Source: Massospora cicadina | Lineage: Eukaryota > Entomophthoromycota > Entomophthoromycetes > Entomophthorales > Entomophthoraceae | Length of the DNA: 64,000 bases | Assembly: GCA_022478985.1 (NCBI GenBank) | Contig: JAKSZP010008028.1 | Coordinates: 105,816 to 169,815 of the forward strand | Reading direction: 5' to 3' | Shown here: one piece after another, positions 32,710 through 43,614 of the stretch | How positions within the stretch are numbered: position 1 is the first letter of the stretch | Layout of the letters: each line of letters opens with the position of its first letter | Program-made: the position numbers and the translations under genes | Notes under the pieces: model-generated | Told to the model about the DNA's origin: nothing | Seen by the model: only the letters and a program-made list of their open reading frames with translations | Databases searched by the model: none

Positions 32710-33178
32710 AAGAATAAATATGAAAATATAGTGTGAATTGAGTAAATTAATAACTATAGACCCCTTTTAGGTTACAATGACCCAAATATACTTTTATAGT
32801 ATAATAGCACCTCTGTAAGTATTGAGACCCAGCTGCTCTGCCAGGATCACATTAAGCACCCCTCTAGGCGCAAGAAGGATCCTAAGCCACCTATCATTCC
32901 CCTTTCCAAAAGAGTGACCTGGCTCATGTGGTAGATGAGCAATGAGTACATCCCTCCCTCTCAAGGATACTCTCCTTCTGCCTCCATCTCTATTTCTTCC
33001 TTTTTGGTCAAGATAAAAGTGGTCTGCATGGAGGTGGTCCGGTTCATGGTAAACCAGAGGGGCCCAGAGAACTATCCCACCCTTGGCCACCTTATAACAA
33101 ATTAAGGCCTCAGAAACCCATAAGCCAGCTATATTCAGCTGGATCAAGTCAGGTTGGATTATCTAAACCCTGAGTAAG
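32710..33178 (-). other. Short region between LINE-1 and element D
   Basis: Contains a 117-codon minus-strand frame (32794-33147), basic and Leu-rich, with no family I recognise. Length alone does not support a gene, and it is not repeated beside D's other end. Confidence 0.3.
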
Positions 33179-34196
33179 TGCCCTGGTTTTTTGACACAAC
33201 TATCAGGCAGTCCCAACTCATCCTCAAGTCACAAGGGTCCATGCAACACTGACACTTCATATTCAAACTACTTCCTCAATCTGCCACAAAGTTTAAACCC
33301 AGAAAATTTATGATTTATGTCAAGGAAGTGTCTGTAACTCTCTAGTTTTTTAAGAGTTGGTGGGGAATTCCCAACCACACGACCATAGAACAACCTGCCA
33401 GTAAGAGGGGCAACAGAGCACTGCAAAAGGCTCTGATACCCAAAAGCCACAGAGAGAGTATACAAAACTATATAAACGTACATATTCACTAAGAATGCAA
33501 TAACCTGATTGGAACCCAAGGTGGAGTCCACCACCAGGTGGAGATCTGCGTTAAGGCTCTTTGGGCTCTCATTGCACAGGGGTCCAAGTTCCATCAGAGT
33601 GGGAACAGGATCAGACTATAGTCTGGAAAGGAAAAATGGCCTAGATTATTTGAGACCTCCTCCAGGAGGTTGGCAAAGAGGTTTAACCAAATACCTATTT
33701 TAATTAAAAACAAATGAGGTTATTATAAACAAGTCAACTGTTAAAGAAGGTTGATCAAAAAAGCATTATTATATAATTAGGGGGTTAATCATCCATCAGG
33801 TGAGGCACTGCACCCAATTGAACCAATAAGGCAACTTACCATCCATCTTTGTAACATAGATCAAGTAAGCTCACACTTGTTTGATTGACAAAAGTTGGAT
33901 TTAACCAGCTTTAGCAATACTATAAATTAAACGGGACTCAAAGCCCCATTCTCTGACTAAACGCAATGACCTGTTGTAATTCTCCATATAGCTGGTGAAT
34001 TTAAAGCCTTGAATTTAATGATCATCTGACCATCACATGCACCCCAGAATCAACTTGGGCATATCTTGCTCTTATCCAACATTAATCTAGGGTGTGCTTC
34101 AGGTCAGCAGGCCTGACAACTTAGTTTTCTTGATATCATCCCACGCAGCTTTATTCAAACAATTTTTACTCACAATTATGACATTCAACCATGACA
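33179..34196 (-). repeat. 3' LTR of element D
   Basis: On the minus strand starts TGTCATGGTTGAATGTC after the purine tract GACTGGAGGGTAA and ends near CCAGGGCA. It is colinear with 55457-56483 (for example GACCTGAAGCACACC, TCAAG.AAGTG.., CACCTGGT). Its outer ~90 bp is poorly matched, so the outer end is approximate. Confidence 0.75.
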
Positions 34197-34339
34197 TTAC
34201 CCTCCAGTCTTTTTGAGGCTCCACCCCTTCTTTAGGGGCTATAGCCAGGGAAAAGATCTTATGGGCAGGGGCTAGCTTCAGGACAGCTATGACTGGTTTA
34301 GCCTTGGATCCTGATGCCTCTTGGAAAACTTAAAAAAAT

Positions 34340-35188
34340 GCATCAATCAGTCTTATGCATAGATGCAGTTCATGCTGGTACTCAGCTGTTTTATGCAGCA
34401 TCAAATCCTTTCCACAACACCAGGTACTCAAGTCTTCTCCTTACATGATGAGAGGATACAATCTCCTCTGCCTCCCATTCTGGTGTCCTATCTATGAGGT
34501 ATGCCTCCAGGGCCTCTGGTGGGGACCCTCAAACAAGGTTAGTTTGCCTTAACACATGGCAAAGATCTGAAACAATGGGGAAGATCTAATTGTTATGAGG
34601 TATGTCCCACCTTTATGACAATGCGGTAAGGTCCTATCCTCTTTGGACCCAGTTTTTGCATGTCTGCATGATTGGAATGTTTCTGCCATCAAGGATTAAG
34701 AGATCCCCCTTCTTGTATGCTGACCCACCCATCTCTTCTAGTTAGCGTTCTCCTTATAAACCTTAGTATCATCTTCCAAATTGATATCAACCTCTTTGTG
34801 CACCTTCTTGATGGATTTGGCATATTCCACCACTGCTTTCATCTTGGACTCAAACTGGGTTCCTTTTTTAAAAAAAAGGGGTTAAAGTCATAATTGGAAA
34901 AGAATGGAGAACACCTAATTGAGCATGCTGGGCGTTGTTATAGCTAAACTGGGCCAGGGAAGACTAGAAGCCTAATAAGAATGGTCAGCTGCAGTGTAAT
35001 ATTGTAAGAACAGTTCAAGGAACTGGTTCACCCATTTGGTAAACCCATTTTGTTGAGGGTGGTAAGTAGTAGAATGACACAGATGAATCTGAAGAGTTTT
35101 ACACAACTCTTCCCAAAACACTGATGTGAACTGGGGTCCACAGTCACCAATAATCTCCTGATGCACCCCATGGAGGGAAAACACGTGG
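34340..35188 (-). pseudogene. Element D pol, integrase C-terminal half plus chromodomain (degenerate)
   Basis: Integrase core: GVHQEIIGDCGPQFTSVFWE (catalytic Asp kept) and YHPQQNGFTKWVNQFLE, where the third catalytic residue position, normally Glu, reads Lys. After it come a basic linker (RIGPYRIV...) and a chromodomain at about 34370-34490: PEWEAEEIVSS...RRRLEYLVLWKGF. Chromodomains guide chromovirus integration to marked chromatin. Several stops interrupt. The upstream half of integrase continues at 44805 beyond element B. Confidence 0.82.
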
Positions 35189-36332
35189 TGTTAGAATTTT
35201 GCCCATATTCCCAGCCTGCTAGATTACCAGGTATTGCTAGGGGAAAATTCCCTAAGGTAAAGTGAATTGTAAACGGTTGGCCCGAGTTTTGGAGGAACTA
35301 CACTTGGGGGATTTTAGATATTCGCCTGGTCATATCCATCGGGGATCAACTGGACAAATACTTAGGATCTCATTGGGCGGATAGTTGATAAAATAGGGTC
35401 ATCTGATAGTGATTAACTATCAGGTGCACCGATTGGGATCAGTCAGGTTTCATCACTGACTGATTGGGAATGAATAGCAAGTTGTGAGGCGAGTGATGCC
35501 ACCTGCAACTAGCAAATTGATTGGTTGGTGAGTGACCTGCCATAATGGGTAATAAGTCCCATTACCTAAGCAGGTCACTAGCCAAATATGGTTGGTTTGC
35601 TAGGATTGAGAGGAAAACGTTAGGGACACGTTTTCCAACTCTTTCTATTTGAGGTCTCAAGGATGTCCAACAACGGAATCCTAGCCAGGATGGGGAAGAC
35701 CATCACTGCTGAGATGAGGATGGGTGATTCAATGGCAACGGCTTCCATTTCATCAAAGAGGTGTCAACCAAGGGTTGGACAGCTAAATTCCCCACTATAT
35801 ATATTATCTAAGATTTACTATAAAAGAAAAACAAGAAAAACTAGTGTTTATAGAAAAAACATTAATTACATTATCAATTTGGTGTATAGTTAAACTATCA
35901 GCTTCTATTGTGTTGTTCTATCTCAAGGATATTATTACAGAGGGCAATAATTGGAAGACTCTCAGAGAGAAGAGTAAAGATCTGAGTGGGGATCTAGAGA
36001 AGAAGGAGCCACAATCAGGGATATCTGCTGACTGTGTGTTGTGCTGAAAGAGACTGTCACTGGGGTATCTCAGCAAAGATCAGGTGGACAAGAGCATAGG
36101 GAACGAATCCCTATAAGTATGACTTCACGAGTATTTAATTGGGAATACTGGCCTAAAGCGTTGGGCTGAAATATAATTTATACTCAACTATTGATAATAG
36201 TCTCCATACTATTATTGATTAATAATTCATTCTATACAACAACACAATGAAGTGCATGAGGAAACCAAACCTGTGCAGTAAAAAGGTTACTAGGTTGCTT
36301 GCTGATAACAACCACCAAAGTAAATTTTTACA
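35189..36332 (+). repeat. 5' LTR of element B
   Basis: Starts TGTTAGAATTTTGCCC and ends AAATTTTTACA. Contains the hairpin CTGATAGT-GATTA-ACTATCAG (35403-35423) and a TATA-rich core promoter candidate CACTATATATATTAT (about 35801). Confidence 0.92.
35403..35423 (+). promoter_or_regulatory. LTR hairpin, element B 5' LTR
   Basis: An 8-bp stem with loop GATTA. The identical hairpin is at 43831-43851 in the 3' LTR. It is homologous in position and arm sequence to the longer hairpin of element C. Confidence 0.55.
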
Positions 36333-36335
36333 AGT

Positions 36336-36353
36336 TGGTGCTCACTACAGGGG
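36336..36353 (+). other. tRNA primer-binding site of element B
   Basis: TGGTGCTCACTACAGGGG, three bases after the LTR, identical to element F's site. Its complement predicts a tRNA ending AGTGAGC-A-CCA; identity not determined. Confidence 0.8.
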
Positions 36354-36377
36354 TAGTTGAGTGAAGAATCTATAAGA

Positions 36378-37640
36378 ATGTCATACAAAGAAGAGCTATG
36401 CAAACTGTGGACCAAGTTAGCCACTATAAACCAGAATGCCTTAAACTCAGAGGACCATTGGGAGTTTGCAGCCTTGGAAGAATGAGTTGCCAAGGTGGAG
36501 GAAGGAATAGAGAATGTAGCAAGCTTCAGGAATGAGTTACTTGGGAAAGTAAACTCATTGAAGAAGAAAGAAGGGGACCTCATTTGAGAGGTCTTATACC
36601 TGAAAATGGAGTGAGAAGTGGATCACATTCATTTAAGAAATTTTGGTGCAGATATTGAAAGATTAATCAAACAAGTGGAGGAACTTAAAGCTCACAGATG
36701 TGCTTGTGAGCCCAATATGGCAAGCGATGCCAAAGAAAGAAGTCCTCACACAATACTTGGGAAGACAATACCCCAAGGAACATGCCACCCACTTTTGCTG
36801 CTATTTTGGAGATGACGCCCAAAGTCACTCCTCAAGTTAATTAAGTAGCCAAACTGAGAGAATTGGCCAGAAATAACTTGGAGGAATTTAGGGCAACGCC
36901 AAAATTGCCAATGTTCCATCAGGATAACGCCCCAGCATTTTTCTGACTGTTTGACATGACCATGAATGGCTATGGAGATCATCAAAAGGCGTTGACAGTC
37001 ATGAATTGCCTAGACACTGACTGTCAAAACTTAGTGTTACCTCACCTGGAGGGAGACAGCTGGTCATATGCTGAGGCAAAGGCGGCCATCATGAAGGAGT
37101 TCAGGAGTCAACATGCATGTCAAAATGCAAGCAAGAATTTATGGGAATCCAGTTCCATAAAGATGAGTCTCTTGCTAGCTTCGCAGATCAGGTTTTACCA
37201 GGAGTCACAGATCCTGGCTGGAGCAAAAGTATTGGACAACTTTGATGCTAGAATCGCCTTGCAAGTGGCCCTTTGGCCTTATCGCAATTTGCATCATATG
37301 ATGTCTTCCATGTTTGTAATGGAAATAACTACCTCACAAATGGTAGATAACTTGAAGATTTTGGGAGCGACATTTGATGCCCCAAATAGAAGCTTCAAGT
37401 CCAATCTGGTACAAAATCTGAATCCCATGAAGGGAAATGAAGGAGCTAAGGAGGCTACCAATTGAACCGTGCTGGGGAATAAGCCCAAAGAATTCATATG
37501 GTTAAACAAGAAGGAAAAGGTCTGCTATCAGTGTGGCGGGAAAGGACATTTTGCCATACACTGTAAAAAGCTGAAGAATCAGATTAATGTGGTCCAGGCC
37601 GAAGAGTCAGCAGCCACCAAGGATTTGGGAAAAGGGCCCA
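36378..37640 (+). pseudogene. gag of element B (degenerate)
   Basis: Starts MSYKEELCKLWTKLATINQN. Coiled-coil-like Glu/Lys-rich N-terminus with TGA stops (LEE*VAKVEE; C has Arg there). The capsid-like open stretch 36956-37465 includes YGDHQKALTVMNCLDTDCQN, matching C. A complete zinc knuckle, CYQCGGKGHFAIHC, lies at about 37522-37563. Confidence 0.82.
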
Positions 37641-40600
37641 CAGCCTAGATGGGGAACAGTCTAGAGCTGCGGAGAAACCTGTTTCTCCCAACATTATGAA
37701 TGAAGAAATCAATATCAGCGATTTGTTCATAGATGACGAGCAGGATCAGCTATATCAAGTGGTCAATATGGATGTAAATGCTGTGACCAGAGCTGGGCAA
37801 AGAGAATTGACCCTGAAATAATCAAGGAAGTTGCCTGGCCATATGCCTGACAACTGGCGGACAAGATTCAAACTGCCAAACCCTGAAGAGTTATCTGACA
37901 TCCATTTAGATGAGGCTAATCTGTCTATCCCCCTCAGTGCAATAAAGGAATTGTTTCCTGATTTATTAGCACAAATTATTCACACCATAGATTCAGCTAA
38001 TAACGCCGCTATTCACTCAGTAAACACTATATTACAATACTCTGAGTGTATGTATATAGACATACAAGTGAATTGAGTGAGGGTGAGGGCGATTGTCGAC
38101 AGCAGAGCACCCATCAATATTGTCTTGACCAAGCTGGTAAAGAGGATGAAGATCTTCAGACTTGGAACATAAGAAAGAATATGGGACAGCTGAGCCAAAC
38201 ACCACAGTTTCCTGTGGAGCATATAATGTGCTGCCACTACAATTTGGGTCGTTGGTGGTATCTGCGCCAGAAATAGTTTTGGTGAACCAAAACTATGACA
38301 TTCTGATCAGAACGGAGTTTCTACGGAAATACAGAGTTAAATGTAACTTTGAGGATAATACGTTGACCATCTTGGGTCAAATGCTACCATTGGTATATCA
38401 GAAGAATGGTGAAGCTCCACTGAATTGGAGAAACAACTTCATCAATATAATATACAATGATGGCATTGTTCCAATTTGGTACCAATTAGTTGGTAGGAAG
38501 TGACGCGAAATGCTGGCGGAAATCCTAGAGAAACTGGGGAATTCCACTAAGGATCAAAAATGAGAGGACCATACTGGCTGGATCGCAGATGATAGTCGAC
38601 ACAGGTTTAACATTGGAGATTCCTGAGCTGTTGTATGGGGAGGTCAGAAGCCCCTGAAAGAAGTCTAGAGTGGAGCCATGGGTGGCTTCTGGGATAATAA
38701 TGCTGGGCCATGGAGAAATTCGAGTTCTTTTGGCGAATTTGAGTGAAAAACTGATGAAGATCAAGAGGAATCAGATAATTGCATTTGTTCATCTGATCCC
38801 AATGAACGAATTGAGAAAGATTCCACGATTTTGGGTCTCTTGATGAAATGGGATTACTGGCCAGGGTAACCAAAAGTATCAACCTATTAGTTGATAGAGA
38901 GCAGCTCGCTGATCTGTCAGAAGGCCAGCAAGAGGAGGTGCTCAAACTATTTAAAAACTATCAGGAAGAGTTTGCTCAGGACGACCACAATTTGGGATGT
39001 GCATGAGATGTGATCCACAAGGCCAACACCGGGGAAAATTTACCAATAAGGATGAGACTGATCTGACGATCAAAAGCTTTTAAAGCGGTAATGGAGAATG
39101 AAATCAGCAAACTAGTGAAGCATGGGCTTCTAGTTCCATCATCAAGTCCTTAGGCGAGTCCAATTATGATCATGAAGAAGAAGGATGGATCCAACTGGGT
39201 GGTGATTGACTACCAAAGGCTGAATAAAACTATGAAGAAGGATTTGTATCCTCTACCAAGGATCAATGATGCCCTAGATCGTTTAGGAGAAGCGAAGTAT
39301 TTCTCTGCAATGGATCTGATCTCAGGATATTGGCAGATCAACTTGCCAAAGGAAGACCAGGAAAAATGCGCGATTATTACCGCTCAGGGGCTATACCAAC
39401 CAACGAGGATGCCCCAGGATCTATGAAATGCGCCTGCAACGTTTCAGAGGGCCATGGATGCGATATTAAGTGACTTGAAGTTGTCATGCATCCTGGTATA
39501 TCTAGACAATATAAACATGTTCAGTAGGACATTTACTGATCACTTACACCACATGGAAGAAGTATTCAAGTGACTGTGCACAGCTAACCTGAAGATCAAG
39601 CCAAGGAAGTGCCACTTCTTTTTGGAAAGGGTTGGAATACCTGGGATTCATAATCAACAAAGTGGATTGCAGCCGCAACCTCAGAAGATAGCAGCTATAG
39701 AACGTATGGCTGTACCAAAGAGTGTCTGAGACATCCAAGTGTTTTTTAGGATGGTCAGATACTACAGAAGATCTATTTGGGATTTCACTCAAATAGCCAA
39801 GCCATTATTCCATTTATTAAAGGATCCAAAAAAAGGATTTGTATGGAATAAAGAGGCCCAGGACTCCTTCGATGAGTTACACCAGTATTTGATAAATTCG
39901 CCAATTCTGAAATATCCAAATTTCAATTGGGAGTTTATTATTCAAACTGATGTTTCATTGATGGCGATCGGCGCCATACTGAGTCAAGTAGACAAACTTG
40001 GGGATGAACATCCAGTGGCATATGTGAGCCAGAAACTCTCAGCCGCTGAGAGGAACTACACTGTGACTGAGTGGGAATGCCTTGCAGTCATTTATGAATG
40101 CAAGCAGTTCTGGGTGTACATCCACAGAACACACTTTAAGGTGGTAACAGACCACTCTTTGCTGTGTTGGCTACCCAATTTAAGAGAGCTGGAAGGATGA
40201 ATGGCCCAATGAGCACTTAAGCTTCAGGATTATGATTATGAGATTGTCCACCAAGCGGGGGCTTCTCACCAGAACGTAGATGGCTTAACTCAGTTGCCAA
40301 TGGTCCAGTTGGTATACCCGCAGGTGGTTGAGCTATTCCAGAGAATGATCAAAGGAAAAAATCAGGTATGAGCCCCAAGAAATCCAAGGTGTGCTTTGGA
40401 AAGTGATGGAAAACACCAAGACCATAGATGGACAAGTATTTAAGATAATAAACAGGAAGCAGCTATTATTTCCAAAACCGTTGGAAAGAGCAGTGATAGT
40501 ACAAGCAGCTCACAAGGTTGTCGGGCATGGAGGCCTGAGAAAACAACCAACCATATTTGCCAGTATTATTACTGGAAATCGATCAACTATGATGTTGCGG

Positions 40601-41540
40601 ATTATCTAGCTTATTGTGTGGAGTGCCAGCTGCACAAACCACATAATAATACAGCTGGATACTGACTGGTCCGCCCTTGATTTGCCTGGCATATGGTGTC
40701 CATCAACGTGATGGGACCACTGACAATGAGCACAGGGGGAGTCAAGTACATTATAGTTGTGATTAACCATCTGATGAGATGGGTCAAGACAAAGGCCCTA
40801 ATGAGAGTAGACGCTACCAGTACTGCGAGGTTCATCCTGGATCAAGTGGTATACTGGCATAGATGTCCGCAGGTCCTGCTTAAAAGACAATGGGACCAAC
40901 TTCACATCTCATGTGATCCTGAGATTAAATGAGATAATGGGGATCTGAGGAGTCATGTCAGTACCTTACCAACTGGAGATGAATGTACTGGTAGAATGGG
41001 TCAATGGAATGCTGGCTGCGACGCTGAGGAAGCTAATCATGGGGAGAACTTCTGCATGGGTAACATACCTGAGTCCAGTGACATTTGCCTACAATATTAG
41101 TCATCATATGGCGATGGGAAAGACGCTTTTTGAGTTATTATACGGAAGAAAGGCCGCGTTGCGCTGATTTTGTATTTGGTGGTGGAACCTATGTTGGGGA
41201 TGAGTACCAAGAAATACCTGAACAAACTGATGAGTATCCTGATTGAGATGCAATTGCAAGCATTTGATACAACCTTGAAGAAAAGGATACAAGAAAAATT
41301 GATGGGTGACAAAACTGACTAGCCTTAGCTGAATATTGAATAGGGGAAAGAGTTGCCTATTGCGATACACATGGTTTGGATGAAGAAACAAGTTAGATGT
41401 GTTGTGGTTTGGTCCATTTAAAGTGATCGCCAAGATAGCGACTGATGCTTACTCCATCGAGAATCTCTTGGATGTAAGAGTTGTGAATCAAGTCCATGCT
41501 AAGTATTTAAAGCATTGTATCGATGAAAAAAATAAATAAA
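37640..41540 (+). pseudogene. pol of element B: protease, dUTPase-like, RT, RNase H, integrase (degenerate)
   Basis: Protease loop reads DSRAP (38098-38112; Gly changed to Arg). The dUTPase-like domain (about 38570-38825) has TGLTLEIPELLYGEV...GIIMLGHGEIRVLLANL. RT includes SNWVVIDYQRLNK, FSAMDLISGYWQINLP, and a catalytic box changed to YLDN (39499-39510). RNase H is long and open (39739-40200; IIQTDVS...HPVAYVSQKLS). Integrase has HKVVGHGGLRK...CVECQL and the core start SINVMGPL, with Asn at the first catalytic Asp. The end is HAKYLKHCIDEKNK at about 41537. Each catalytic centre has at least one damaging change. Confidence 0.87.
38570..38825 (+). other. dUTPase-like domain in pol of element B
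   Basis: Same place and pattern as in A and C. A TGA interrupts after YGEVRSP, at the same position as in C. The motif-3 Asp and Tyr are missing (GIIMLGHGEI), so loss of catalysis appears ancestral to the lineage. Confidence 0.65.
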
Positions 41541-41558
41541 TAAAAGAGTTCCTAAAGG

Positions 41559-41760
41559 ACTGATGAACCATTAAGTTGGTCATGTCCTGATGATTAGGTC
41601 AAGTCCAAAAAAAGGACCTCTGAACCAATCTAGATGGTTAAGTCTGAAAAAAGAACCTCTGAACCATAGAAAATTAGCAGGTTTGAGTACCCAGGACCCA
41701 GTTTGGGGGGGAAATAAAAAAAGATGGACTGATGAACGGAAACAAGGTCAAGTCCCATAG
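41559..41760 (+). repeat. Short tandem repeats after pol, element B
   Basis: Diverged units of about 40-55 bp, each with CTGAACCA..., GGTTAAGTC or GGTCAAGTCC and a run of A. Same location and unit as in C. Confidence 0.65.
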
Positions 41761-41906
41761 AAAAAAAGAAGAATAAAGATAAAAAATTGATAGAGATATT
41801 GGAAAAAAGATTATAAGCAGCATAGAGAAAAACCCAATATAAGTTTTATAAATTTTATTTTTATTAGTTTGTCCTTGGTATGGGGATGATTCCGCCTATG
41901 TCGCCT

Positions 41907-41924
41907 CTTGGGGGAGGGAGGATG
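41907..41924 (+). promoter_or_regulatory. Internal polypurine tract, element B
   Basis: CTTGGGGGAGGGAGGATG within a segment of about 40 bp nearly identical to C. The real terminal tract, CAAGAGGGGGATG, is at about 43602-43614, immediately before the 3' LTR. Confidence 0.5.
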
Positions 41925-41989
41925 GATCGCGGTTGGAATGAACAGCCCATCAAAATTGATATGTGATTGGATGCTAGCGAGGGCGAGAC

Positions 41990-43035
41990 CTATATGAAAT
42001 CACATTCTTTGAGCAGACTCCAACCCTGAGAGAAAGCGACTAGGGGAAGGGAAATTGAGATGTCAGATTTAGCCAATCGCAAAACCCCAGAGAGGGGAGG
42101 AAAGCAACAGTATAAAAAGAGGCAATTAGCAAATAACCCCAAGTAATCCCAATACAGTACCAGAGCCAGAAGATTAGTCCTGAGCGCCTGAATATGGGCT
42201 TCATCAAGGACACCGGACATATGGGCTGGCAACAAAGAAGGGATGCTTAGTGGGGTTTGCCAAATAATGCCCCCTATCAATGCCATCAGTGGAAGATACT
42301 GATGAGAAGCGCCAGAGAAGAGATAGTCATTCAGGGAGCGGATTGCATCCTGCAAGTGACAACTATGGGCTTCTCAGAAGCTAAAGCTGAACAAACTGTG
42401 GAACCCAGGAGAGGCTGGAAGCTTTGTGGACCAACTTTGAAGAGCTTAGCCAGCAAAGCGAAGAGCATAAGTGGTGGTATCATAATCCAGGATGTTATCA
42501 AGATCAGAGGATTCAGCACTAGTGTCAACGCCTTGGTGACTTGTGCCCAGAGTTCAGCATAGGGGAGCTTGAAATTTATGCTGTTACCAATTGTTATCTT
42601 AAAGACCAGAACAGAGGGTTTGTAATATTGACTGAGTCAGAAGAGGAACTCAGGGAGCAGGTCCAACCCGGCAATAAATGAACAATCCAGAGCAACCAGC
42701 ATAATCTCTGGAGCATCTATGATGATGGTCGGAGCATCAGCAAAAGAAGCCAAATCCAGGAGAGTTTTGAAATCCAACTCTGGAATCGATGGCAGATGAA
42801 GAAGCAGCCAAGAGTTGTTCAAAATGATAGCCAGCCTGGTTTCAGAGGGATTAGTTACCATTTCCAGTAATTCGATGGAAGGACTAGCCGCTGGTGCCAG
42901 ACTAGGCGTATGAGTCCTGGAAGGACCATAGCAGAGGTTCCGCGGAGCATCCTGACTTATCTTCTGGAAGAGACGGAGGTCTGGATCAGACAAACTATTC
43001 AGGAGCTTCTGGTATTGTGACTCAGAATTTGACAT
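41990..43035 (-). pseudogene. Antisense accessory ORF of element B (one stop, one frameshift)
   Basis: Read on the minus strand from ATG 43035 (MSNSESQYQKLLNSL...) it stays open except for one TGA near 42637-42639 and one frame change near 42350, then ends at 41990, about 350 codons in all. The first third matches the C copy well (LCYGPSRTHT, LPSIPELDFKTLLDLASF). The middle (WAQVTKALTLVL...IPPLMLFALLAKLF) is hydrophobic. The last part has YLGLFANCLF. No known domain is recognised. It lies wholly between the internal purine tract and the 3' LTR, so it looks like a cargo gene. Expression would need an antisense promoter, perhaps within 43050-43614 or the LTR. Confidence 0.62.
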
Positions 43036-43614
43036 ATGAGCTGGATGAGAGGGGGTATGTTGGACTTATATAGAAGTTGACATTATACACTCTACAATCC
43101 ATTAGGCTCCAATTTCGGAGAAATTTATCTCAAAATTAATGAGATAAGCTCTACAAGGGAAGAATCAGGAATGACTTGAGCCAAGAGGTTATGAGCAAAA
43201 TAACAAGGGTAAATAAGAAATAAGTATTCTTAATTGAGCCATGAAACGAACATTGATGGCAAGAGTCTCCTGTCTAGGACGAGTATAAAATCAGGAAATC
43301 AAGGACGCTGGACCAAGAATCCTGAATATGACAGCAGGTCATATACCCTGATGTGGGAAAACTGGATCCTGGGACTAATATCATCACGAGTAAATTGATC
43401 AGCCCAGCATGACAGAAGGTCATGGGACCGCGCTCTGAGAAGGTGGTAGCGAGGAGGAAGAGGAAGAACGCCATATGTCAAAGGTTGTCTTGAACAGCGT
43501 TGAGTATTGATGAGCATACTCCACTTGAACCAATGAAGTATTTGGCCAAGTGTACAAAGCGGTGTTCTCATGCCTGGTCCTTTTCTCGCTGGAAATCTAG
43601 GCAAGAGGGGGATG

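Noticed and set aside
32794..33147. 117-codon minus-strand frame beside LINE-1
   Set aside because: No recognisable motif or context. It may be part of D's flank or LTR. Length alone is not enough.
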